Shown: piece by piece, positions 42,266-50,388 of the stretch | Layout of the letters: each line of letters starts with the position of its first letter | Position numbering within the stretch: the stretch's first letter is position 1 | NCBI GenBank assembly: GCA_964511945.1 | Contig: CAZEHO010000001.1 | Location: forward strand, 1 to 64,000 | Length of the DNA: 64,000 nucleotides | Source of the DNA: CAZEHO01 sp964511945 | GTDB lineage: Bacteria > Actinomycetota > Acidimicrobiia > Spongiisociales > UBA11373 | Reading direction: 5' to 3' | Made by a program: the position numbers and the translations under genes | Notes under the pieces: generated by a model | The model's input: only the letters and a program-made list of their open reading frames with translations | What the model was told of the DNA's origin: nothing | Database searches by the model: none

Positions 42266-42394
42266 TTGCCGCGTTCCGGTGCGGCTCAGGACGCCTCCGG
42301 CTGTGTCCTCGCCCTTGACGCACGGTCGAAGTGTGCCTGCGGACTGCGTCCTTGCCCGGCGACACCCAGAGCGTGCCCTGAACATCTCCAACGT
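42266..42394. repeat. Dispersed intergenic element, copy B
   Basis: About 129 bases matching 4330-4473 with several substitutions and a 15-base deletion. The ends pair (aggacgc with gcgtcct), and an inner hairpin acgcac/gtgtgc matches acgcac/gtgcgc in copy A, where G-C replaces G-U. It lies between rplS and lepB, 60 bases before the lepB start. The match also includes a terminal catctccaacgt, catcaccaacgt in copy A. Confidence 0.75.
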
Positions 42395-42454
42395 CCCCCG
42401 CCCGGGCACGATCGGGTCGGCGGCGCAAACCCGCCCCCGCGGTAACGTCCCAAC

Positions 42455-43258
42455 GTGACCGATTCCGTTCCGGATCCATCCGAGCGACCGGAAGACGGCC
42501 CTGCGGACCCGCCGTTCGACGATGCCTCGCCGTTCGGGCAGGCAGCGCCGGCCGGCGACGGCGGATTCGACGACGTCATCCCGGCAGATCCCTTCACCGG
42601 TGGCGATGAAGAGTCGGCGGACGACTCGCTCGCCCGATTGCGCGACGACGCCAGAGAGACCAGGGAGAAATCGGAGTCCCGCCGCTCGTTCTGGCGGGAA
42701 CTCCCGCTGCTGGTCCTGGTGGCGCTGGTCGTCGCCATTCTCATCAAGACCTTCCTGATCCAGGCCTTCTTCATCCCGTCGGCCTCGATGCGCGACACCC
42801 TGATCGAAGGTGATCGGGTGATGGTCAACAAGCTGTCGTATCGATTCGGTGACCCCGGCCGCGGCGACGTCATCGTGTTCGACTCGCCCCTGGAGGCGGA
42901 TGGCGAGGGCGAGAACGTCTTCTCCGCCCTGGTTCGTCACGTGGCCGAATCGCTCGGCCTTTCGTCGCCGGAGAGCGCCCTGATCAAGAGGGTGATCGCG
43001 GTGGGTGGGGAGACGGTCGAGATCATCGACAACACCGTGTACGTCGACGGCGGGGCCCTCGACGAGCCCTATCTGGACGACGGGGTGCGGATGAGCGACT
43101 TCGGGCCGGAGACCGTGCCCGACGGCCACGTCTTCGTCATGGGGGACAACCGCCAGGCATCGCAGGACAGCAGGCGCTTCGGTGCCATCTCCGAAGACGA
43201 GATCATCGGACGGGCGTTCGTTCGGGTCTGGCCGCCGAGTCGATGGGGCGGTCTCTGA
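42455..43258 (+). CDS. lepB: Signal peptidase I
   Basis: A 267-residue membrane-bound peptidase that cleaves secretory signal peptides. Residues 1-80 are an acidic, proline-rich cytoplasmic region. One helix follows at about 83-105, then IPSASMRDTL with catalytic Ser111 and ALIKRVIAVGGE with catalytic Lys178. GHVFVMGDNRQASQDSR completes box E. The GTG is 6 bases after TAACGT (42443-42448). In mycobacteria rnhB follows lepB, but it is absent here. Confidence 0.96.
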   Translation: MTDSVPDPSERPEDGPADPPFDDASPFGQAAPAGDGGFDDVIPADPFTGGDEESADDSLARLRDDARETREKSESRRSFWRELPLLVLVALVVAILIKTFLIQAFFIPSASMRDTLIEGDRVMVNKLSYRFGDPGRGDVIVFDSPLEADGEGENVFSALVRHVAESLGLSSPESALIKRVIAVGGETVEIIDNTVYVDGGALDEPYLDDGVRMSDFGPETVPDGHVFVMGDNRQASQDSRRFGAISEDEIIGRAFVRVWPPSRWGGL

Positions 43259-43412
43259 TCCAGCCGGCTCCGCGCCGCCCGGGCTCCGAACCTGTCACTG
43301 CTGGGAGGTACAACACCATCACACCGATCCCAGCGGTCGTGGGTCGCGAGTCGGTCTATCATCGCCCCTCTCGGCCCGATCGGGCTCCCCACCCACCCAG
43401 GAGACGCTGTTC

Positions 43413-43721
43413 ATGAGCGAAGAAGATCTCGAGCGCTACGAGACGGACGTCGAGCTCAAGATCTACCGCGAGTACCGCGATGTCCTCCCGATGTTCCGGT
43501 ACGTGGTCGAGACCGAGCGGCGGTTCTACCTCGCCAACGAGGTCGACCTCAACACCCGCCAGGCCGAGGGGTCGGTGTTCTTCGAGATCAACCTGAAGGA
43601 CGCCTGGGTATGGGACATGTACCGGCCGGCCCGATTCCTCAAGCAGGTCACAGTGATGACCTTCCGCGACGTCAACATCGAAGAGGTCGAGCACCCCGAG
43701 CTCGAGCTGCCCGACAACTAG
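43413..43721 (+). CDS. DUF2469 family protein
   Basis: A 102-residue protein restricted to actinobacteria (Rv2901c homologs), usually encoded beside lepB/rnhB and yraN. MSEEDLERYETDVELKIYRE and ETERRFYLANEVDLN are the family hallmarks. The function is not established. AGGAG lies 9 bases before the ATG. The 154-base gap after lepB holds a TATCAT box near 43365 and no gene. The yraN frame overlaps its 3' end. Confidence 0.93.
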   Translation: MSEEDLERYETDVELKIYREYRDVLPMFRYVVETERRFYLANEVDLNTRQAEGSVFFEINLKDAWVWDMYRPARFLKQVTVMTFRDVNIEEVEHPELELPDN

Positions 43722-44023
43722 GTCGCTTCGGCGAAGACATCGCCGTTGCCTTCCTGGCGCGGCGCGGGTCGCGCATCTGTGCTCGGAACGTTCGGGTTGG
43801 TCGTGATGAGATCGACCTGATCGTTGAACGGTGCGGAGTGCGGGTCGCGGTCGAGGTGAAGACGCGGGCCGCCTCCGATCCCGTCGAGGAGTTCACTCCG
43901 GAACAGGCGCGCCTGCTGTGGCGGGCGGCGGCCATGCTGCAGCCGCGGGTGGGCCGGTGTGACGTCGTTCTGATCCGCGTCGATCGTTCGGGAGTAGGGA
44001 TCCGCTGGCTCCGAGGGGTGTGA
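43610..44023 (+). CDS. YraN/UPF0102 nuclease-like protein, start uncertain
   Basis: The conserved domain begins LGRFGEDIAVAFLARRG and has the EIDLI and VEVKTR motifs of the restriction-endonuclease-like UPF0102 fold. The C-terminal RRAAAMLQPR is also typical. The only in-frame ATG, GTG or TTG before the domain is ATG 43610, which overlaps DUF2469 by 112 bases and adds an arginine-rich stretch. A rarer start codon near 43718, at the DUF2469 stop, is possible but none of the standard ones fits. The gene lies upstream of comM-dprA, its usual neighbourhood. Confidence 0.78.
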   Translation: MGHVPAGPIPQAGHSDDLPRRQHRRGRAPRARAARQLGRFGEDIAVAFLARRGSRICARNVRVGRDEIDLIVERCGVRVAVEVKTRAASDPVEEFTPEQARLLWRAAAMLQPRVGRCDVVLIRVDRSGVGIRWLRGV

Positions 44024-44037
44024 GCCGTCGCTTTTCG

Positions 44038-44241
44038 CTAGGTGCCTGCCCGCTTCCGTCCCTCCCGATACCAGCATGCTCGATGCCAGTGGCGGCGCAG
44101 GTCGGGGGCATGCTCGGGCACGACGACCAGATGTCCCTCGCCGGCTGGGATCGCTCCTTCGCACCCCGGGCACCAGTAGCGCTTCCGGGCCGCGTAGGGC
44201 TGAACGACCGAAACGACGTCTATTCCGAAAGAACTGCCCAC
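44038..44241 (-). CDS. Small zinc-ribbon-like actinobacterial protein
   Basis: A 67-residue protein with YWCPGCEGAI, then GHLVVVPEHAPDLRRHWHRACW. The CxxC pair plus H-x-H..C suggests a metal site. Similar short proteins with this arrangement occur in many actinobacteria next to enoyl-CoA hydratase genes, as here. GTG at 44241 is the likely start; it lies inside the preceding small gene, with a 22-base overlap. Function unknown. Confidence 0.72.
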   Translation of the reverse strand: MGSSFGIDVVSVVQPYAARKRYWCPGCEGAIPAGEGHLVVVPEHAPDLRRHWHRACWYREGRKRAGT

Positions 44242-44333
44242 AGCACCAGAGTGACGGCGATGAGCAACGTGCCCACCACCATCAAGACGTCGACGACTCC
44301 GCCCTGCTCGGGGCGGAACGGGTTGAATCCCAT
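44220..44333 (-). CDS. 37-residue single-helix membrane protein
   Basis: A very short gene, MGFNPFRPEQGGVVDVLMVV then a hydrophobic helix ending LWAVLSE. The N-terminus GFNPFRP is memorable and resembles small actinobacterial proteins beside enoyl-CoA hydratase genes. The ATG at 44333 lies 7 bases after TACCAT, consistent with leaderless initiation; an in-frame ATG at 44342 overlaps that box. The stop codon overlaps the next small gene. Divergent from the hydratase gene. Confidence 0.65.
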   Translation of the reverse strand: MGFNPFRPEQGGVVDVLMVVGTLLIAVTLVLWAVLSE

Positions 44334-44377
44334 GGACGGCATGGTATCGGTCGGGTCGTGCTGGGTATGGTGGGCGC

Positions 44378-45151
44378 ATGTTGAAGACCCACGACGACGG
44401 ACCGGTCCGCTGGCTCACCATCGACAATCCGGGGCGGCGCAACGCCATCCCTTCGGAGGGGTGGGAATACCTCGCCGAACTCCTCCAGGAGTTCGAGGTT
44501 TCCGACCAGCGAACGCTGGTCATTGTGGGTGAGGGCGAGGACTTCTGCTCCGGCGCCGACCTCGGCGGCGACATCGGTGCCACAGTGATGACCGCCCCCG
44601 GGCGTTACGAGGGAATGCTGCGAGTTGGATCTGCCGCCCGAGCCCTGCACGGGACCTCCAAGCCCACGGTTGCTGCGGTCGATGGTGTCGCAGTCGGAGC
44701 GGGCATGAACCTGGCACTCGGCTGTGACATCGTGATCGCCAGCGACCGGGCCCGGTTCTCCGAGATCTTCGTGAGGCGCGGCCTCACTGTGGATTTCGGC
44801 GGTACGTGGCTGCTGCCGCGGCTGGTCGGACTCGCCCGTGCCAAGGAGATTGCCCTCACCGGGAGGATCATCTCGGCGGAAGAAGCGCTTGCCTACGGGA
44901 TGGTTGCCGATGTCGTTCCGGCCACCGATCTTCGGTCTGAGGCCGGATCGATTGCGGCCACGTTGGCGGCGGGTGCGCCGCTGGCGCAGCGCTTCATCAA
45001 GGCAGGGCTCGATCGGGCCCTGGAGATGTCGTTCACCGATGGTCTTGCCTACGAGGAGCAAGCCCAGTCGATCCTGCTGATGTCCGAAGACGTCATCGAA
45101 GGTGTGGCGTCGTTCCTGCAGAAGCGCGATCCGGAGTTCAAGGGCCGGTAG
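44378..45151 (+). CDS. Enoyl-CoA hydratase/isomerase family protein
   Basis: A 257-residue crotonase-fold protein. The oxyanion-hole motif GEDFCSGADL and the second GVAVGAGMNLALGCDIVIAS are present. The catalytic glutamates of enoyl-CoA hydratase 1 would lie in the GAGMNLALGCD and EIFVRRGLTVDFGGTWLL regions. The second position reads Asp/Gly-rich (VDFGGTW), so it may be an isomerase or other crotonase member. The ATG is 6 bases after TATGGT (44366-44371). Likely role in fatty-acid degradation with EtfAB. Confidence 0.9.
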   Translation: MLKTHDDGPVRWLTIDNPGRRNAIPSEGWEYLAELLQEFEVSDQRTLVIVGEGEDFCSGADLGGDIGATVMTAPGRYEGMLRVGSAARALHGTSKPTVAAVDGVAVGAGMNLALGCDIVIASDRARFSEIFVRRGLTVDFGGTWLLPRLVGLARAKEIALTGRIISAEEALAYGMVADVVPATDLRSEAGSIAATLAAGAPLAQRFIKAGLDRALEMSFTDGLAYEEQAQSILLMSEDVIEGVASFLQKRDPEFKGR

Positions 45152-45208
45152 ATCCTGGACGGTGACGACCCTCTGGGATTCGTCACATCGAGCCCGCACA
45201 CTGACCGT

Positions 45209-46687
45209 GTGTTCGCCGCCGTCACCTCTGTTGCTCTGGTCGGGGTCGAAGCTCGCCCGGTCAGCGTGGAAGTGCACGTCTCCGGGGGCAAGCCCCGGTT
45301 CGATCTCGTCGGCCTCCCCGACACTGCGGTTCGAGAGGCCAAGGAACGGGTCCGCGCTGCGGTCCTGGCCTCGGGCTATGCCTTCCCCTCTCGCCGGGTC
45401 ACCGTCAACCTGGCCCCCGCCGAGATTCCGAAGGCGGGTTCGGCCTACGACCTGCCCATCGCCATCGGGGTGCTGGCGGCAACCGGACTGGTGCCACCTG
45501 GAGTCACCGGAGTGGTGGCGCTCGGCGAGCTGGCGCTGGATGGGAGTGTCCGGGGAACACGAGGTGGTCTCGGCGCGGCCATCGTTGCTGCCGCCGACGG
45601 CGGCCGCTGCCTCGTCCCGGTCGACTCGGCGCACGAGGCCGCCCTGGTCGATGGAGTCGACGTCTGCCCGGTGCGCTCGCTGCCGCACGCAATTGCCGTC
45701 GCTCTCGGTTCGGATGAGCCGGAGCCGGAGCCGGCACCCGGGCGGACGCGGCGGAGCAGCGTGGCGCTCGGAGAGCTTGCAGAGGTTCGGGGGCAGCGGG
45801 TGGCCAGGCGGGCACTGGAGATCGCCGCCGCTGGCGGGCACCATCTGCTGCTAACCGGCCCGCCGGGATCCGGCAAGACCATGCTCGCCAGGTGCCTCCC
45901 GGGCATCCTCCCGCCACTCGAGCAACCGCAGCAGCTCGAGGTCGCGCAAGCGTGGGCCGCGGCCGGCCGCACTCGAATCGACCACGACCTTCCCCCATTT
46001 CGCAGTCCACATCACACTGCAACCCCGGCGGCGGTGGTCGGAGGAGGCAGCGGGGTTCCGGTGCCCGGCGAGCTCACCCTTGCTCATCGCGGTGTGCTAT
46101 TCCTCGACGAACTGGGCGAATTCCCGCCCCGTCTGCTCGAGGCACTGCGCCAGCCGCTGGAGGAAGGTGTGGTCCATGTGGCCCGCCAGGGAGCTTCGCT
46201 GACCTTCCCATGCGCAACGCAGGTGGTGGCGGCCACCAATCCTTGCCCCTGCGGATTCCGCGGGGACCGGCTGACCCCCTGCCGGTGTTCCGAGCGCGCG
46301 CTCGAGAGGTACCGGCTACGGCTCTCCGGGCCGTTGCTCGACCGGCTCGACGTCCGGGTCACGGTGCCTCGTCTCGAGGCGGATGAATTGCTCGGCCCGC
46401 AGCAGGAGCCCAGCGCCGTGGTGCGGGCCCGGGTCGCCACTGCCCGGATCACACAAGGAAGCCGCGGCGTGCTGAATCGCGATCTGCGGCGCTCCCAACT
46501 CGACGGTGGTCCCTGGGAGCCCGGCGCTCAGGCCTTGCTGACCGATGCGATCACCCGCCTCGAACTGACCGGGCGGGGGTGGGATCGAGTGCGGCGGGTG
46601 GCTCGCACCATCGCCGATCTCGCCGGTGCGCAGGCGGTGGCACGTGCTCACGTTTCCGAAGCGTTGTCGCTGCGGGGGCCGGCGTGA
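45209..46687 (+). CDS. YifB/ComM family Mg-chelatase-like AAA ATPase
   Basis: A 492-residue AAA+ protein. The N-terminal ChlI-like domain (VSGGKPRFDLVGLPDTAVRE, NLAPAEIPKAGSAYDLPIAI) is followed by Walker A TGPPGSGKTMLA, Walker B GVLFLDELGEF and the C-terminal CPCGFRGD...CRC cysteine motif. ComM homologs promote branch migration during natural transformation. It overlaps dprA by 4 bases. GTG start at 45209. Confidence 0.95.
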   Translation: MFAAVTSVALVGVEARPVSVEVHVSGGKPRFDLVGLPDTAVREAKERVRAAVLASGYAFPSRRVTVNLAPAEIPKAGSAYDLPIAIGVLAATGLVPPGVTGVVALGELALDGSVRGTRGGLGAAIVAAADGGRCLVPVDSAHEAALVDGVDVCPVRSLPHAIAVALGSDEPEPEPAPGRTRRSSVALGELAEVRGQRVARRALEIAAAGGHHLLLTGPPGSGKTMLARCLPGILPPLEQPQQLEVAQAWAAAGRTRIDHDLPPFRSPHHTATPAAVVGGGSGVPVPGELTLAHRGVLFLDELGEFPPRLLEALRQPLEEGVVHVARQGASLTFPCATQVVAATNPCPCGFRGDRLTPCRCSERALERYRLRLSGPLLDRLDVRVTVPRLEADELLGPQQEPSAVVRARVATARITQGSRGVLNRDLRRSQLDGGPWEPGAQALLTDAITRLELTGRGWDRVRRVARTIADLAGAQAVARAHVSEALSLRGPA

Positions 46688-47730
46688 GTCGCGACGACCG
46701 GTTGCGCCTGGCGTTTGTCGCCCTTCACCCGGACCGACGCCGGGCCCTCACTGAGCGGGCCGGCGGTCCGGGTGGGGCGATTGCCGCGCTGCGTCGGGGC
46801 CGGGTTCGTGCATCGGCCGCAGTTCGCGAGCGAGCAGCGCTGCCCGCCGCCGAATGCCGGCGCCGGCTCGATGTGCTCGGCGTAGACGTGTGGTTCAGCG
46901 GGGATCCGGGATTCCCGGACTGGCTGGCGCTTCGGCCCGATGCGCCGGATCTGCTTTTCGGACGCGGGGTGATGCCGCCGACGCCCGGCGTGGCCATCGT
47001 GGGGACACGTCGGTGCACCCGCTACGGACGGGCCCTTGCCAGGGCGTACGGAGCCGTCGCTGCGGCAGCCGGATGGCCGGTGATCAGCGGGCTTGCTCGC
47101 GGCATCGATGGAGAAGCGCATCTGGGTGTGGTCGACAACGGTGGGGTCGGCATCGCAGTCCTCGGCTCAGGCCCGGATGTGATCTATCCGCCGGAACATC
47201 GTGAACTCGCCGGCCGCCTCATCGAAGGCGGCGGTGCGATCCTGACTGAATACCCGCCCGGCACCCGGCCAGACGGGTGGCGGTTTCCCGCGCGCAACCG
47301 GATCATCTCAGGTCTCTCGAGGGCTGTGGTCGTCGTCGAAGCCGCCGAGACCGGCGGAGCGCTCATCACGGCCACGCTCGCCGCAGAGGCGGGCTTGCCG
47401 GTGTTCGCCGTTCCCGGTGATGTCGATCGGCCGTCGTCGGTGGGCTGCAACCGGCTCATTCGCGATGGGGCAATACCGATTCTCAACCCTGCGGACTTCG
47501 AGGAAGCCATCTCGCTGGTACTCGGTCCGCCCCGAAGCCGGGAAGCCGGTCGCGGGGAGGGCTCGGCGGCTCGGTTCGCAGAGTCGCTGCCACTGTCGGG
47601 AGCGACACTCGAAGACGCGGCCCTTCTCTGGGGGCTCGATGCGGCGGCGGCGGCGGAAATGGCCACCGGACTCGAACTGGCCGGCCTGGTGCGCTGGGAG
47701 GGCGGGCTGTTGATTCCGGTCGATCGTTGA
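46684..47730 (+). CDS. dprA: DNA-processing protein DprA
   Basis: A 348-residue protein that loads RecA on incoming single strands in transformation. The Rossmann core has VAIVGTRRCTRYGRALARAY, ISGLARGIDGEAHLG, VLGSGPDVIYPPEHREL and FPARNRIISGLSRAVVVVEA. A short winged-helix region closes the C-terminus. The GTG start overlaps the comM stop. The comM-dprA-xerC order is common in actinobacteria and does not by itself prove competence. Confidence 0.96.
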   Translation: MSRDDRLRLAFVALHPDRRRALTERAGGPGGAIAALRRGRVRASAAVRERAALPAAECRRRLDVLGVDVWFSGDPGFPDWLALRPDAPDLLFGRGVMPPTPGVAIVGTRRCTRYGRALARAYGAVAAAAGWPVISGLARGIDGEAHLGVVDNGGVGIAVLGSGPDVIYPPEHRELAGRLIEGGGAILTEYPPGTRPDGWRFPARNRIISGLSRAVVVVEAAETGGALITATLAAEAGLPVFAVPGDVDRPSSVGCNRLIRDGAIPILNPADFEEAISLVLGPPRSREAGRGEGSAARFAESLPLSGATLEDAALLWGLDAAAAAEMATGLELAGLVRWEGGLLIPVDR

Positions 47731-47761
47731 CGAGCGGATCCCCGGCAGTCACCATGGCCCG

Positions 47762-48655
47762 GTGGCACCCATCCCCGACCTTCCTGCCTGGGCGCGGGAA
47801 TCCGTTGCCTCGTATCTGAGCCGTCTGGAGGCCGAACGCGGCCTTTCGCAGCACACGATCGACGCCTACCGTCGCGACCTCAGCCAGTTCTTCGCATTCG
47901 CCGATCGCCGCGGAGCGCAGGCGATCGGCGATATCGATCGGATGGCGGTGCGCCGCTTCAGCAGCCACCTTGCTTCGCGTTCCTACGCCCGCCGCTCGGT
48001 GGCCCGCAAGATGTCGGCGGTCCGAGCCTTTTTTGCCGATGCCGCCCGGAGGGATTCTGTTGCCGCCAACCCGGCTACGGGTGTGGCGACTCCGAAGCGG
48101 CATCGCCGGCTGCCTCGTGTCGTCGGTCCGACCGCGCTCGGTGGGATGCTCGATGGTGTTACCGGCGACGATCCGCCTGCTCTGCGAGATCGGGCGCTGC
48201 TCGAGGTCCTCTACGGCACCGGGATGCGGGTGGCGGAGGTGGCGTCGCTGAGCGTCAGCGCTGTTCGCAACACCGATCTCGTTCGGATCACCGGGAAGGG
48301 AGACGCCCAGCGTGTGGTGCCGCTCGCCGGTGCGGCCCGGGCCGCGGTCGATGAGTACCTGGCTCGGGGCCGTCCGGTGCTGGCCGGGACCGACTCGGGT
48401 GACGCGCTGTGGCTCGGCGTCCGGGGTGGACCGCTCGGTACCCGGGGGATCCGCAGGGTGGTGCGGGCCCGGCTGGGTACCTTCCCGCATGCCCTCCGCC
48501 ACTCCTTCGCCACCCACCTCCTGGAGAACGGTGCCGATCTCCGCACGGTCCAAGAGCTCCTGGGGCACATTGAACTGGGTACGACCCAGATCTACACTGC
48601 CGTGACCCGCCACCACCTCAAGGCGACTTATGACCGATCCCACCCGCGCGCCTGA
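47762..48655 (+). CDS. xerC: Tyrosine recombinase XerC
   Basis: A 297-residue site-specific recombinase that resolves chromosome dimers at dif. The N-terminal SAM-like domain has LSQHTIDAYRRDLSQF. The catalytic domain has GTGMRVAEVASLSV (first Arg), HALRHSFATHLLENGADLRT (His-x-x-Arg), LLGHIELGTTQIY with the nucleophile Tyr. The GTG start lies 31 bases after dprA, and its end overlaps the sigma-factor gene by 26 bases. Context shows a housekeeping recombinase, not a phage integrase. Confidence 0.96.
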   Translation: MAPIPDLPAWARESVASYLSRLEAERGLSQHTIDAYRRDLSQFFAFADRRGAQAIGDIDRMAVRRFSSHLASRSYARRSVARKMSAVRAFFADAARRDSVAANPATGVATPKRHRRLPRVVGPTALGGMLDGVTGDDPPALRDRALLEVLYGTGMRVAEVASLSVSAVRNTDLVRITGKGDAQRVVPLAGAARAAVDEYLARGRPVLAGTDSGDALWLGVRGGPLGTRGIRRVVRARLGTFPHALRHSFATHLLENGADLRTVQELLGHIELGTTQIYTAVTRHHLKATYDRSHPRA

Positions 48656-49427
48656 ACCGGCTCCCGCCGACATCCAAAACTATTGGGACCGGTTCAAGCG
48701 GTCCGGAGATCAGCGGGCGCGCGACGGCCTGATCCTGCACTACTCGCCGCTCGTTAAGTTCGTCGCCGGCCGGGTCGGTGTCGGTCTGCCCCGCAATGTG
48801 GAACAGGCCGATCTCATCTCCTACGGCATGTTCGGGCTCATCGATGCGATCGACAAGTTCGATACCGACCGGGGCATCAAGTTCGAGACCTACGCCGTGA
48901 ACCGCATCAAGGGTGCGATCCTCGATGAACTGCGGGCGCTCGACTGGGTGCCTCGCTCGGTGCGGGCCAGGGCCCGGGAGATCCAGCGCTCACTCCAGGA
49001 GCTCGAGCACCGGCTGCAGCGGACCGCGACCGACGAGGAACTGGCCGAGCACATAGGAATCGGCGTTGAGAACCTGGCCGACCAACTCGGAGAGATCGCC
49101 GCTCTGGGGTTCGTCGCCCTCGATGAGCTCATCGAACCGGGGGAGCGGGGCTCGGCGGCGGTCGGCGACATCATCGCCGACCCCCGTGCGGCCGACCCAG
49201 GCGGCTCGTTCGAGTCCCAGGAGACCCGCTACTTCCTTACCGATGCCATCAACCGCCTCCCGGAGCGGGAACGGCTGGTGATCACGCTCTACTACTACGA
49301 GGGGCTGACCCTGGCCGAGATCGGCGATGTGCTCGGCGTGACCGAGTCGCGGATCTGCCAGATCCACACCAAGTCGGTGATGAGCCTCCGCAACCGGATG
49401 CTCGAGCCCGGCCAGCGGCCCGGATAG
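48630..49427 (+). CDS. FliA/WhiG-type sigma factor (sigma28 family)
   Basis: A 265-residue sigma70-family factor with regions 2 (QADLISYGMFGLIDAIDKFD, FETYAVNRIKGAILDELR), 3 (ATDEELAEHIGIGVENL) and 4 (LPERERLVITLYYYEGLTL, ICQIHTKSVMSLR). The 'LDWVPRSVR' segment is characteristic of the FliA/WhiG group. Location next to rpsB matches whiG in Streptomyces. No flagellar gene is in this window, so a WhiG-like developmental or stress role is as likely as motility. A hairpin overlaps its stop codon. Confidence 0.92.
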   Translation: MTDPTRAPEPAPADIQNYWDRFKRSGDQRARDGLILHYSPLVKFVAGRVGVGLPRNVEQADLISYGMFGLIDAIDKFDTDRGIKFETYAVNRIKGAILDELRALDWVPRSVRARAREIQRSLQELEHRLQRTATDEELAEHIGIGVENLADQLGEIAALGFVALDELIEPGERGSAAVGDIIADPRAADPGGSFESQETRYFLTDAINRLPERERLVITLYYYEGLTLAEIGDVLGVTESRICQIHTKSVMSLRNRMLEPGQRPG

Positions 49428-49456
49428 CTGTTGGCTACTGGCTGTTAGCCAACAGC
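49427..49456 (+). terminator. Terminator hairpin after the sigma-factor gene
   Basis: Perfect 11-bp stem gctgttggcta and tagccaacagc, with an 8-base loop ctggctgt, beginning at the last base of the stop codon. No uridine run follows. It separates this unit from the rpsB operon. Confidence 0.68.
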
Positions 49457-49501
49457 ATCTCACTCGATGGTTCTCGACGACTGGCGTGTGAGCGCGGGCG
49501 G

Positions 49502-49507
49502 TATACT
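49502..49507 (+). promoter_or_regulatory. -10 box of the rpsB-tsf operon
   Basis: TATACT, one base from consensus, in the 190-base gap upstream of rpsB. It leaves a leader of about 105 bases before the rpsB GTG. Long leaders at this site often carry S2 autoregulation in other bacteria. The leader here is GC-rich and ends with AAGGAGG. Confidence 0.6.
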
Positions 49508-49617
49508 CTCGCCCGATTCCACACGCTCACCGCAGCCCCCGGCGGTCGGGCCGCAGCGCGGCTCGCGGGGGAGTTCTGGGTGAGCGGAGGTACAACCGCG
49601 ATATCAAGGAGGCTGCG

Positions 49618-50388
49618 GTGGCCAGTGTCACCATGCGACAGCTGCTGGAGGCCGGCGTCCACTTTGGGCACCAAACCCGGCGGTGGGACCCCAAGATGCG
49701 CCCGTACATCTTCTCGGAGCGCAACGGGATCCACATCATCGATCTGCGACAGACCCTCGAAGCGGCTGAGAACGCCGCCGAGTTCGTCAAGAACACAGTT
49801 GCCGACGGCGGCAGCGTGCTGTTCGTCGGAACCAAGAAGCAGGCTCAGAACGTGGTTCGTGAGGCTGCCGAGCGCTCCGGCCAGCCCTATGTGAACCATC
49901 GCTGGCTGGGCGGCATGCTCACCAACTTCACCACCATCCACAAGCGGGTGCTCTACATGCGCGAGCTGGAGCGCATGGACACCACCGGTGAGATGGAGGC
50001 CCTTCCGAAGAAGGAACGCCTCCGCCTCCGCCGCGAGCTCGCCAAGCTGCAAACAGTGCTCGGCGGGGTGCGGGATGTGAATCGGGTGCCCGATGCAGTG
50101 TTCATCATCGACGTCAAGGCCGAGACCATCGCCGTCAAGGAAGCGAACCGGCTGAAGGTTCCGATCGTCGCAGTGGTCGACACCAATTGTGATCCGGACC
50201 CGATCGACATGGTGATTCCCGGCAACGACGACGCGATCAGGGCGTCGCAGCTGATGGCAACGCTGATCTCCGACGCCGCCATCGAGGGCGCCGAGATCCT
50301 CGAAGCCAAGGCCAAGGACAGCAAGGGCAAGAAGAAGCAGCGTGGCGCCGAGGGTGCCGCGGAGAAGGATGGTGACGACGGTGAGTGA
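49618..50388 (+). CDS. rpsB: Ribosomal protein uS2
   Basis: A 256-residue 30S protein. MRQLLEAGVHFGHQTRRWDP, YIFSERNGIHIIDLRQTLEA and VIPGNDDAIRASQLM are diagnostic. GTG at 49618 has AAGGAGG upstream; the next ATG is 5 codons in. A lysine-rich C-terminal tail of about 25 residues follows the conserved core. The tsf gene overlaps by 8 bases. Confidence 0.98.
   Translation: MASVTMRQLLEAGVHFGHQTRRWDPKMRPYIFSERNGIHIIDLRQTLEAAENAAEFVKNTVADGGSVLFVGTKKQAQNVVREAAERSGQPYVNHRWLGGMLTNFTTIHKRVLYMRELERMDTTGEMEALPKKERLRLRRELAKLQTVLGGVRDVNRVPDAVFIIDVKAETIAVKEANRLKVPIVAVVDTNCDPDPIDMVIPGNDDAIRASQLMATLISDAAIEGAEILEAKAKDSKGKKKQRGAEGAAEKDGDDGE

Noticed and set aside
45209..47730. Evidence for active natural transformation (comM and dprA)
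   Set aside because: These genes are widely kept in actinobacteria without known competence, and no comEA, comEC or pilus gene is in the window.
47762..48655. Phage or island integrase
   Set aside because: Sequence and location (dprA-xerC-sigma-rpsB) are those of the housekeeping XerC. No attachment repeats or phage genes are near.
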